Under the pieces are notes generated by a model. That model ran no database searches and was not told the origin of the DNA. It saw only the letters and a list, made by a program, of their open reading frames with translations. Below are positions 44,412 to 53,053 of a DNA stretch of 64,000 nucleotides, one piece after another. The translations under genes and the position numbers were made by a program. The stretch is taken from assembly GCA_945913015.1 (NCBI GenBank), contig CAMECH010000002.1:91593-155592 (forward strand), read 5' to 3'. Source of the DNA: an uncultured Bacteroides sp. Its GTDB lineage: Bacteria; Bacillota; Clostridia; Lachnospirales; Lachnospiraceae. The stretch's first letter is position 1; each line of letters starts with the position of its first letter.

Positions 44412-45695
44412 TTATCTGCTTACCGCATTGGGATAAATTCTTTTCATTCTTTCATCACCAAAGCGTTCATCCATCGTCTGCTGCCACCCGGCTGATGCCT
44501 CAACCCCATTAGCCCGTTCATCATATCGTATGAGTGCCATGACAGACACCGTTATATTGCATATCATAAATACCACCAGCAGCCATGTTACTGCCTTTCC
44601 GATTTTGTTTGGTATGCTTTCTATAAGTCGTGAAAAAACCGGATACAGACCCTTAATCCACACAACTGCCGCAATTCCCCAGAAGAAGCAGTACAAAAGA
44701 TTTATACGTCCGCCTATATTAAACGGTATGTTACTGTAATCCCAGAATACCTGTCCAAATACAATTTCAGTAAATATACTGCACACATATTCGTACACAC
44801 CGCCAAGCACAGTTCCAACAATAAATATGTAAGCATCCGATTTATTTCTGCTTTTGTGGAGCAGTGCCGTTGCAATCGCAATCGCAATTCCCCACACAAG
44901 GCTGAACGGTCCCCACACAAGGCTGCTGCGGCTCATCCATACCCCTGCCGTTGCGCGGCAGAACAGCGTCTCCACAATATCTCCGAGAAACGCTCCGATT
45001 ACAAAAAGCATAAACAGCTTATAAAATCCGCATCCGCTTGCAAACGATTCTGTCTCATCGCTCAGAAGTGCCGGATAAGCACCAACAACTCTTTTTTCAA
45101 TATGCCCGGCTATCAGATTGCCAAGTCTGTATGTATATTTCGCAATTCTGTTATTTATAGAATCAATCGCTTTGTTTTGCAGCTTTATGCACGCTGCTGC
45201 CGCAAGCGAAGCTATAATATCAATTGCCGCAAGTCCCACAAGCACCCATATTGTTATTCTTGATGCCAATGGCGGAATAAGCGAAAATGCCTTAAGCAGC
45301 AACGCATTAGTCCATTTGACGGTAATAACACCAAGCACACCCCACAGAACAGTATACTGAAGGCATACATATCCGTCTATATTAAACCTTTTCTTTGAGT
45401 AATCCCACCATCTTTTATGCTTCAGTTTCTCGAGAAGTTTTCCGGTAATCCACTGTGATACTGATGCTATGACTGCACAGCCCACAAAAAGAAATACCTC
45501 TCTGTTGGCAACCTCCTGCATCGAAACACTCATTATAACGGCCGCGATACCATATGTCATACATACCGGTCCGTTAAGGAAGCCTCTGTTCACAAATTTG
45601 TGATAAACCAAATCCGCTGTAACTGTTTCTGCCACCCATCCTATAAAAGAATACGCAAAAAGCAGAAATATGAGCTGGTAAATTGTAAATGTCAT
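44412..45695 (-). CDS. CmpB-type membrane protein with duplicated domain
   Basis: A 427-residue integral membrane protein made of two similar halves of the putative ABC-transporter type IV (CmpB) family. Half 1 shows FIGWVAETV, NRGFLNGPV and RWWDYSKKRFNIDGYVCL. Half 2 repeats the pattern with FLGDIVETLF, SRSSLVWGPF and VFWDYSNIPFNIGGRINL. About 10-12 TMs. Function is not established for the family. The ATG follows GGAATAGAGG, a short form of the dispersed leader motif. Sits between the nitroreductase and the amino-acid transporter genes. Confidence 0.8.
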   Translation of the reverse strand: MTFTIYQLIFLLFAYSFIGWVAETVTADLVYHKFVNRGFLNGPVCMTYGIAAVIMSVSMQEVANREVFLFVGCAVIASVSQWITGKLLEKLKHKRWWDYSKKRFNIDGYVCLQYTVLWGVLGVITVKWTNALLLKAFSLIPPLASRITIWVLVGLAAIDIIASLAAAACIKLQNKAIDSINNRIAKYTYRLGNLIAGHIEKRVVGAYPALLSDETESFASGCGFYKLFMLFVIGAFLGDIVETLFCRATAGVWMSRSSLVWGPFSLVWGIAIAIATALLHKSRNKSDAYIFIVGTVLGGVYEYVCSIFTEIVFGQVFWDYSNIPFNIGGRINLLYCFFWGIAAVVWIKGLYPVFSRLIESIPNKIGKAVTWLLVVFMICNITVSVMALIRYDERANGVEASAGWQQTMDERFGDERMKRIYPNAVSR

Positions 45696-45729
45696 CCTGT
45701 TCCTCTATTCCGAAAACGCTTTATTGTTC

Positions 45730-46311
45730 TTACCTGAATACAACTGTATCTTCTATTTTCTTTCTGGGCACCACATAATCACCATCTTCATTGATATAAT
45801 AAGAAAGCTTTTCGCCTGAATCTGCTTCTTTAATAATACTTTTATGTGTAGGGTATCCGAATGCAACAACGCAATTAACCGTATATTCATCACCTATATC
45901 AAGTATTTTCCGTAATTCATCTTTGTTGACATTGGCTATTATGCAGCTTCCGACACCATGATTCCATGCGGCAAGTGTCATATTACTTATTGCGAGCCCC
46001 GCATCAACACCTGTAACGGCATTCTTAAGTGCGTTATCCTCAAGCACCGCAATAAACATTGTCGGATGCTCACCATCCTTTGGCTGTCCCTGTTTTGCAG
46101 GAAGCGATGCTGCCCATTTTGTAATTTTGAAAATTTCTTCAACCAGCACTTCATCCCTTACCACAATATAATGCAGCGGCTGCCTGTTATTACCGCATGA
46201 AGCATACTGCTGCGCACGCACAATATCATCCACCGCTTCATCCGGTATCTTTTTTGTCTGATCAAATCTGCGGTATGTCCGCCTTGTCTTTAACAGTTCC
46301 ATTAATTCCAT
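45730..46311 (-). CDS. Nitroreductase family protein
   Basis: A 193-residue FMN oxidoreductase, second of this family in the window. ELLKTRRTYRRF at the N-terminus and YASCGNNRQPLHYIVVRD are the FMN-binding parts; AWNHGVGSCIIA and VAFGYPTHK follow. It begins one codon after the MATE stop with GAGG seven bases upstream, so it is likely coupled to that gene. The partner could be a redox enzyme acting on the same xenobiotics as the pump; that is inference. Confidence 0.9.
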   Translation of the reverse strand: MELMELLKTRRTYRRFDQTKKIPDEAVDDIVRAQQYASCGNNRQPLHYIVVRDEVLVEEIFKITKWAASLPAKQGQPKDGEHPTMFIAVLEDNALKNAVTGVDAGLAISNMTLAAWNHGVGSCIIANVNKDELRKILDIGDEYTVNCVVAFGYPTHKSIIKEADSGEKLSYYINEDGDYVVPRKKIEDTVVFR

Positions 46312-46313
46312 AT

Positions 46314-47687
46314 TTAAACCTCATTTCCGCTAACGCTCTTTGTTTTTAGCTCTTTTATCACCTGCACAATAATTATCTGCGTCAGTATAAATGTACATAT
46401 ATCAGCTACCGGCTGTGCAAGCTGAAGTCCAAGTACTCCGCACATTCCCGGAAGTGTAAGTATAGCCGGTATAAAGAAAAGTCCCTGTCTTCCAATCGCC
46501 GTTAATGTTGCCCTGAAGCTGTATCCAATTGACTGAACCAGCATATTGCCTATAATTACCCACGCCTGAAGCGGAAGCGCCGCACATTGCAGACGCAGCG
46601 CACGCGCACCGATTTCAATTACTTCAAGGTCATTTCTTCTGAACAGCCTCATAAGCTGTGGAGAAACCGCAAATATTACAATTCCCATTACAGTAAGAAA
46701 TACAATCGCCACTTTGAGGCAGAAATAGTATGCTTCAAGTACTCTGTCATACCTTTTTGCACCGAAATTATATCCGCATACAGGCTGAAATCCCTGTCCG
46801 AATCCAATAAGTGCCGAGCCGATAAACATCATTATTCTTGTGACAATAGACATTCCTGCCACTGCCGCATCCCCAAATCCTGAAGCCATCACATTAAGAA
46901 GCACTGATGCCGCACTCGCCAGCCCCTGCCTGCCAAGTGTAGGAAGTCCTGCTGAAATTATTTCCTTGTACACCCACAGCCTGAATGTAAAATACTTCGG
47001 ATGTGGTTTTAACACACCTTCAGTCCTGATGATAAGCACAAGCAGTATTGTAAAGCTTACAAACTGGCTGAAAATAGTTGCAATCGCCGCTCCCGATATT
47101 CCCATATTAAAGCCGAATATAAGAATCGGGTCAAGAATACAGTTAATAATGCCTCCTGTTGTTATTCCTATCATCGACTGCAAAGCATTTCCCTGCGAAC
47201 GAAGATGGTTATTAAACACAAATGAGGCAGTCATATATGGTGCAGCAATAAGTATATATTTCCCATAGTCCCTTGCATACGGTGCAATTGTATCAGTTGC
47301 TCCAAGAAGCCTTACAAGCGCATCTATGTTGCTTATACCAGCTACGGCAAGCAAAAGTCCGAGCACTAATGCCGTGTAAACTGCTGTTGAGCATGCGCAC
47401 TGCGCACTTTCCCTGTCCTTGGCGCCAAGCCTTCTTGACATAAAATTGCCGCTTCCCATTCCAAGTGTAAAGCCTATGGCCTGAATCATCGCCATCATTG
47501 AAAAATTAATTCCGACAGCACCCGATGCACTTGTACTTATCTGGCTTACAAAAAATGTATCCGCCATATTATATATTGATGTTATAAGCATACTGATTAT
47601 CGTCGGTACCGCAAGCTTTGGAATAAGCCTGTTAACCGGCGTGTTAATCATCATATCATGCTTCTGCTCATATGACATCACCTTCAT
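46314..47687 (-). CDS. MATE family efflux transporter
   Basis: A 457-residue, 12-TM transporter. The opening NTPVNRLIPKLAVPTIISML, SAGAVGINFSM-type region near TM2, and GSGNFMSRRLGAKDRESAQ are typical of clostridial MATE pumps (NorM/DinF branch), distinct from the MepA-like pump at 25,694. The second half repeats the pattern (GFGQGFQPVCGYNFGAKRYD). The ATG at 47,687 follows GGAGG. First gene of a minus-strand run of seven genes ending at 39,810. Confidence 0.91.
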   Translation of the reverse strand: MKVMSYEQKHDMMINTPVNRLIPKLAVPTIISMLITSIYNMADTFFVSQISTSASGAVGINFSMMAMIQAIGFTLGMGSGNFMSRRLGAKDRESAQCACSTAVYTALVLGLLLAVAGISNIDALVRLLGATDTIAPYARDYGKYILIAAPYMTASFVFNNHLRSQGNALQSMIGITTGGIINCILDPILIFGFNMGISGAAIATIFSQFVSFTILLVLIIRTEGVLKPHPKYFTFRLWVYKEIISAGLPTLGRQGLASAASVLLNVMASGFGDAAVAGMSIVTRIMMFIGSALIGFGQGFQPVCGYNFGAKRYDRVLEAYYFCLKVAIVFLTVMGIVIFAVSPQLMRLFRRNDLEVIEIGARALRLQCAALPLQAWVIIGNMLVQSIGYSFRATLTAIGRQGLFFIPAILTLPGMCGVLGLQLAQPVADICTFILTQIIIVQVIKELKTKSVSGNEV

Positions 47688-47735
47688 AAAAATCCTCCGC
47701 ACCAAAGCTTTTGCAATGGTATTGAATAAAAAAAC

Positions 47736-47760
47736 TGGTATGCGGTCAACCCGCATACCA
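47736..47760 (-). terminator. Terminator of the CotF pair
   Basis: TGGTATGCGG / CCGCATACCA stem followed by a run of seven T on the minus strand, 35 bp past the CotF stop. Confidence 0.9.
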
Positions 47761-47795
47761 ATTATTATACTTTAAAATTGTTCTTTCAACAAGTA

Positions 47796-48071
47796 CTACA
47801 TTGCTGTGTTTTTAACGCACTGCGAATATTTCTGCTTTGCCTCCTGCACCTTCTGCTCCTGAGCTTCAGGTGTCGGATAATATCCCATTCCGTGCATAAT
47901 ATCAAACACATCCTTCTGGATTGCATGCTCCTGATCAAGACACTTTAAAATAGCATTTCTTACACTGTCGTGCACACATTCATTAGCAAAAGTGTTGTAG
48001 TGCTCTGTTGCTGCTTTTTCTGCTGTAAGAGCGTCTCCGAGGACTTCCTTATCTGTATAAACCTGCTCCAT
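47796..48071 (-). CDS. Spore coat protein CotF-domain protein
   Basis: A 91-residue helical protein matching the Coat F domain: YTDKEVLGDALTAEKAATEHYN, then AILKCLDQEHAIQKDVFDIM and MGYYPTPEAQEQKV. CotF-type proteins are found in spore coats of Bacillus and clostridia and have a ferritin-like four-helix look. It follows a smaller helical protein by 12 bp, and the pair ends at a strong terminator. This suggests, but does not prove, that the organism sporulates. Confidence 0.88.
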   Translation of the reverse strand: MEQVYTDKEVLGDALTAEKAATEHYNTFANECVHDSVRNAILKCLDQEHAIQKDVFDIMHGMGYYPTPEAQEQKVQEAKQKYSQCVKNTAM

Positions 48072-48083
48072 CTGCCTGCCTCC

Positions 48084-48269
48084 TTAATTTAACTGTGAAT
48101 ATAATGAGTTAAAATGCTGCTGATGCTTATTTGCAATCTCATCAAATTTTGACTTAATTGTCTTATCCTCCGTGTGACTGCTAAGCATCTGAAACTTCTT
48201 AATCAGAAGTTCTTCTTCCGAGAGCAGGTCATTTAATGCTGACAATTCCTTTTCAGACAACTGGCTCAT
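48084..48269 (-). CDS. Small helical protein paired with CotF
   Basis: A 61-residue, highly charged helical protein (LSALNDLLSEEELLIKKFQM, then HQQHFNSLYSQLN). The ATG is preceded by AAGGAGG, an excellent site, which settles the start; the longer open frame lacks one. Such short proteins often accompany CotF-domain genes in clostridia. Possibly a coat or coat-assembly partner; function not shown. Confidence 0.75.
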   Translation of the reverse strand: MSQLSEKELSALNDLLSEEELLIKKFQMLSSHTEDKTIKSKFDEIANKHQQHFNSLYSQLN

Positions 48270-48419
48270 CTGGCACCTCCTTGAAATACAAGTTAAAATT
48301 GACATTTCTAGTATTACCGCAGCCATTGTCTGTTATTCAGTTATTTTTCGGTACCGGCAAGCATTTTTGTGAAAAAAGCGCATGGTCATCAAACAGAATT
48401 TGTGAATTTTCCCGATATT

Positions 48420-49790
48420 TTAGAGAAGAATATATTTCAGGATAAACAATACTGTCAGGATATACATAAGTACACTGACTTTACTTCTGTTCTCTTTACC
48501 TGTGATAACATTAATTATTGTCCATGAGATAACTCCGACAGCAATACCCTCTGAAATGCTGTATGAAAGAGGCATTGCAATAATAGTAAGGAATGCCGGA
48601 ATTGCATCTGACATATTTTCAAAGTTAATCTTGGCAACTGCACCCATCATATAGAAACCAACTATAATAAGTGCCGGAGCAATTGCAAATGAAGGAATTG
48701 TAAGGAACAGCGGTGAAAATACGATTGCAAGCAGGAAAAACAGCGCTGTAACAAACGAAGTAAGACCTGTTCTTCCGCCTGCAGTAACACCTGATGCACT
48801 CTCTACATATGTTGTGGTTGTTGATGTTCCGAATATTGCACCCACGCATGTTGCAATGGCATCTGCAAGAAGTGCCGACTTAATGCGAGGAAGTTTTCCA
48901 TCCTTATCAAGGAAGTCTGCCTTGGATGAAACACCGATGAGCGTTCCGATTGTATCAAACAAATCGACAAACAGAAATGCAAACATTACAACCATAAAAT
49001 CAAGAAAATTAATGCTGCTGAAATCAGCTCTGAACACCGCACCAAAGGTCTGTCCGAATGATGAGAAATCAAAGCTTATAAAGTTTGCCGGAATAGTTGA
49101 ATACATTCCTGCTGCAGCGTCAGGGACATAGATTCCACACAGTTCACAGATAATACCAAGAATCCACGTTGCAATAATTCCTATGAGAATTCCGCCTTTA
49201 ACATTCTTAAGCAGAAGGATTGCCGTAATCACTACACCAATAAGTGCAAGAATTGCGCCAACGCCTACGGAATTAAAGGTTTCACCCTTGAATGCCTGAT
49301 ATGTGACAAGTGTTGAATCACTGTTTACAATAAGTTTTGCATCCTGAAGTCCGATAAATGCTACGAAGAGACCTATGCCGACGCCTACTGCCGACTTAAG
49401 AGTCATCGGAATTGCATTAAAGATTGCCTCACGCACATTAGTAAGTGAAAGCACTATAAAAATAATACCTTCCACAAATACTGCTGCAAGTGCAATTTCC
49501 CATGAATAACCCATCGTGAGTACTACCGTGTACGCAAAATAAGCATTAAGACCAAGTCCCGGTGCAAGTGCAAACGGATAATTTGCAAGCAGCGCCATGA
49601 TAATCGTTCCCACAAATGCCGCAAGTGCTGTGGCAATAAGTATCGCCTGCGGATTCATACCTGTTGCAGACAAGATACTGGGATTAACAGCAAGGATGTA
49701 CGCCATAGTCATAAAGGTTGTAATACCGGCAATGACTTCAGTCTTTACATCAGTGTTGTTTTCCTTGAGTTTGAAAAGCTTTTCAAACAT
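48420..49790 (-). CDS. NCS2 family purine permease (AzgA/PbuG-like)
   Basis: A 456-residue, about 14-TM proton symporter for hypoxanthine/guanine/adenine. The AzgA-type features TEVIAGITTFMTMAYILAVNP, PFALAPGLGLNAYFAY and LFVDLFDTIGTLIGVSSKAD are visible. The ATG follows GGAGG. No purine riboswitch fits in the 75-bp leader, which only has an AT palindrome (about 49,811-49,833). Monocistronic by spacing. Confidence 0.93.
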   Translation of the reverse strand: MFEKLFKLKENNTDVKTEVIAGITTFMTMAYILAVNPSILSATGMNPQAILIATALAAFVGTIIMALLANYPFALAPGLGLNAYFAYTVVLTMGYSWEIALAAVFVEGIIFIVLSLTNVREAIFNAIPMTLKSAVGVGIGLFVAFIGLQDAKLIVNSDSTLVTYQAFKGETFNSVGVGAILALIGVVITAILLLKNVKGGILIGIIATWILGIICELCGIYVPDAAAGMYSTIPANFISFDFSSFGQTFGAVFRADFSSINFLDFMVVMFAFLFVDLFDTIGTLIGVSSKADFLDKDGKLPRIKSALLADAIATCVGAIFGTSTTTTYVESASGVTAGGRTGLTSFVTALFFLLAIVFSPLFLTIPSFAIAPALIIVGFYMMGAVAKINFENMSDAIPAFLTIIAMPLSYSISEGIAVGVISWTIINVITGKENRSKVSVLMYILTVLFILKYILL

Positions 49791-49864
49791 AACAGAAACC
49801 TCCTGTTCATATAATATTATTTAATAATATTATCACATTTTTAATTATTTTGCCACAGAGAAAG

Positions 49865-52800
49865 TTAATTTGTCTTTTTCTTCAAATTTCTGCGTTTTAC
49901 CAGTATTACAGCACATAAAGAAACGATAACAGCTGCTGCAGTAAAGTATACTATAAGCCCTGATTTTCTTATTATGCAGAAAGTAACATTATTACCTTCC
50001 GCCTCAAAAACTATGTATTTACCATCGGTATCACATTCCGCCTCCTTCCACTGTCCGTCGGAAAGCACTGCGACCTTTGCTTTCTTTATATTGTCAGGCA
50101 GCAGATAATGTATTTTATGAGTTTCTTTCTTATCATCAGGGATTGTTACGCACCAGCATTCATCAGGTAATTTCCCGTTAATTTCAGGAGCATTTTCCAA
50201 AGCAGTGACATTTATCGTATCTTCTGATGTAAATTCTCCTTCAACAAGAAGCATTGCTCTGTCCTGACTTCTCATCTGCTCACTTTCGATAGCTGTAACA
50301 TATTGTGTATACACAGCCTCAATCGTATCATCAAATGTCAGATAAGAATAATCGTAGTCTTCCCATTTTGCCTGAAATCCTTCTCTTTCCGGAATCTTTG
50401 GAACAGACGCTGTATCAAAGGATGCTCCGTATTCAAAATCATATACATAAACTTCTGTTCCATTGGCTATGAATGTAAGCTTAAAGTCAAGAAATTCCTC
50501 CGGAATTCCTTCTGTATTCTTAAATTCCTCCCATGAAACCGGCTCCGCCTTTTTTGCATAGCTTACACCGTCTATTCCTGCAAGGCTGTCTGACACAAAA
50601 TAATTATCAGACACATCTCCGGTTGCTTCACCTGCAATTGTTCCTGTTTTTTCGTTAGACTTTGTAACTTTTACAAGTGAACGGCAATTACTGATATCTC
50701 CGGCGCATCCGGCTATGCCCCCTACATAATTATTACCCGAAAGAAGGCATTTTGCATTGCTGTCACGGATAATTGTCTTACAGTTTCCGGCTATACCGCC
50801 TATATAATTGCCGCCTGTACTCTCAACACTTCCGTATCCGTTGCACGAAATAATGCAGCCCAGCTCAACATTACCGGCTATACCGCCAGCACAGTCCTTC
50901 TTGGCAGTTATTTTGCCACGGTTTTCGCTGTCGCGGATGACTGCCTTTGTACTGTAATCAAACTTAACCGATGCTTCACCTTCTATTTCAATATCATCCT
51001 CCGGGTCAAAGTCATGTTCAACTGACATTGCACCCGCTATGCCTCCGACATTTACATCACCCTGTATATTACCGTAATTTACGCATAAATCAACCTTACC
51101 GTAGGCCTCTCCCTGCTCATCCTCATTTGACACGTCCACACCTTCACCGGCATCATCAATTGATTCCTGTGCATTTTCCCTTGCATCAATGATTATATCC
51201 GTTATATCTGACATTGTATCAGCAATCTGCTGCAGGTCATCTGCCAACAGATTATTGTTGCTGTTTACTGTCAGATTAAGCTCCTGGAGCAAATCCGAGA
51301 TTGTATCAATTGATGACATAAAATCTTCTCTTGCCTTTATCTGGGTGCTGTCAATTGAAACCAGCTTAAAATCTACATTTTTTGAAAGATATACGATAAC
51401 ATTTCCCATGCCTTCGGCAGAATCCGATAAACTGCTGCCTGCCCCTGACATACTGTTCATGCCTTCTTCAAGAATTTTTAAAGCGCCTGTCATTGTATCA
51501 TTAATATTATTCATATAAGGCTTTGCTTCTGAAATTTTATCTGCCGCATCGCTTAATCCGCTCACTGAGTCGTTAACAGCATTGACCGCATCTTTCAGAT
51601 AATCTGCCGCATCGTCTGTTCTTCCGTCCCTGAGTGCATCAATTGCATTATTTACAGCTTCTGTCGCGGCATCTATATATTCCTGATTGACACTTATGCA
51701 TTCAAGCGCTTCACCTGTAATTTCAACTACCTTTTCGACATCACCTGAAGATGAATTCATCTTTGAAACTGCATCCTTCATCTTGCCTGAAGCTGTTTCC
51801 ATACTATCCGCAGCACTTTCCATATAATCACATACCGGAACAAGCATATCAACAGCCTTTGAAATTGCACTGCTCAGTTCATTTACCTGATTCACATCCG
51901 TGTTAATCATTTTTTCTGTTTTATCCATCAGAATGTCAAGTGAATCTCCTGCTTTGCCGGCCTCAGCGGATATCTGTGTAAGTTTTCCCGAAACCTCATC
52001 CGAATATCCTCTTGCATCGCTGATTGTCCTGTCTATTCCACTCTCAAGCGCATCACATTCTGAACGCAGTTTTGAGAGCGTTGTCTCAGAAAATGTCAGG
52101 TTTTTGTAAGGCTCCATCTGCCCGACAATTCCGCCTACCTCTTTACGTCCGTATATCTGACCGTAATTATTACATCCGGTCACATATCCTGACTGGCGTC
52201 CGGCAATTCCGCCTATATTGTAGCCTTTATGCTGATATCCTACATCACCATAGTTTTTATTATCTTTAAGTGTCCCTGAAGAATATCCGGCAATTCCGCC
52301 TATATCCGTAATATCTGCCGCATCCTCTGTCGTTTTAAGTGTATCGACAGAGATATCTTCAAGTTTAATATCCATTTGCTCTATTCTCGTATTTACACTT
52401 GAGGAGTTGGAACAGTCCTCAATAAGCCCAAGATTCATTCCTGCAATACCCGCCGCATAATGCTCTGCATATACCATTCCTTCAGCAATGCAGCCGCGTA
52501 TAACCCCGGCTTCCTCATTAACTCCGCAGATACCCCCGACATTATTCTTACCATTACATACGCCTGTAAATTTGCAGTTTACAATCATTCCTCTGTTGCT
52601 TCCTGCAATACCTCCTGCATATGCAGATGTTCCTTTCGGTGACACATTGCCCTTAACAGTCAGGTTCTGTATAACAGCCCCGCTCTGAACATATCTGAAC
52701 AGTCCCTGATACGAGCCGTCCTTTGTTATGGACAAGCCGTTGATTGTATTGCCTTTTCCTTCAAATATTCCTCCAAATGTAGGAATTGCCGTAAATTCCT

Positions 52801-53053
52801 CACCGTTAAGCTCAAGGCTTTTATCAAGTATTACTTTCTTGTCTGTCGACCAGCTGTCCAGCCTGCATTTTACGGCAAGCTCCTTCAAATCTTCAACTGT
52901 TGAAATATGTATTTCCGTCAGTCCCTCTTCATCCTGCGCTTTAACAGGCTGCACAGGCAGGGCAGATATTATCAGCAGTGACATTACAGCCGCAAGGTAT
53001 TTATTTACTTTGTGCCTAAGCTTTATTTTCTTAGTATTATTTTTCGCCATCAT
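49865..53053 (-). CDS. Large GLUG-repeat surface protein with coiled-coil core
   Basis: A 1,062-residue secreted protein. After a signal peptide ending near VKAQ, residues about 90-330 and 660-800 carry GLUG-type repeats (GGIAGSNRGMIVNCKFTG, GGICGVNEEAGVIRGC), predicted beta-helical. Between them (about 330-620) is a long helical, Ser/Asp-rich coiled-coil region. The C-terminus has one TM and a basic tail (KRRNLKKKTN) but no LPXTG, so it is membrane- rather than sortase-anchored. Start follows GGGAGG and overlaps the MMPL gene by 17 bases, so the two proteins probably act together at the envelope. Confidence 0.82.
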   Translation of the reverse strand: MMAKNNTKKIKLRHKVNKYLAAVMSLLIISALPVQPVKAQDEEGLTEIHISTVEDLKELAVKCRLDSWSTDKKVILDKSLELNGEEFTAIPTFGGIFEGKGNTINGLSITKDGSYQGLFRYVQSGAVIQNLTVKGNVSPKGTSAYAGGIAGSNRGMIVNCKFTGVCNGKNNVGGICGVNEEAGVIRGCIAEGMVYAEHYAAGIAGMNLGLIEDCSNSSSVNTRIEQMDIKLEDISVDTLKTTEDAADITDIGGIAGYSSGTLKDNKNYGDVGYQHKGYNIGGIAGRQSGYVTGCNNYGQIYGRKEVGGIVGQMEPYKNLTFSETTLSKLRSECDALESGIDRTISDARGYSDEVSGKLTQISAEAGKAGDSLDILMDKTEKMINTDVNQVNELSSAISKAVDMLVPVCDYMESAADSMETASGKMKDAVSKMNSSSGDVEKVVEITGEALECISVNQEYIDAATEAVNNAIDALRDGRTDDAADYLKDAVNAVNDSVSGLSDAADKISEAKPYMNNINDTMTGALKILEEGMNSMSGAGSSLSDSAEGMGNVIVYLSKNVDFKLVSIDSTQIKAREDFMSSIDTISDLLQELNLTVNSNNNLLADDLQQIADTMSDITDIIIDARENAQESIDDAGEGVDVSNEDEQGEAYGKVDLCVNYGNIQGDVNVGGIAGAMSVEHDFDPEDDIEIEGEASVKFDYSTKAVIRDSENRGKITAKKDCAGGIAGNVELGCIISCNGYGSVESTGGNYIGGIAGNCKTIIRDSNAKCLLSGNNYVGGIAGCAGDISNCRSLVKVTKSNEKTGTIAGEATGDVSDNYFVSDSLAGIDGVSYAKKAEPVSWEEFKNTEGIPEEFLDFKLTFIANGTEVYVYDFEYGASFDTASVPKIPEREGFQAKWEDYDYSYLTFDDTIEAVYTQYVTAIESEQMRSQDRAMLLVEGEFTSEDTINVTALENAPEINGKLPDECWCVTIPDDKKETHKIHYLLPDNIKKAKVAVLSDGQWKEAECDTDGKYIVFEAEGNNVTFCIIRKSGLIVYFTAAAVIVSLCAVILVKRRNLKKKTN

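Noticed and set aside
49791..49864. Purine riboswitch before the NCS2 permease
   Set aside because: The leader is only about 70 bp, contains an AT palindrome, and lacks the conserved aptamer loops.
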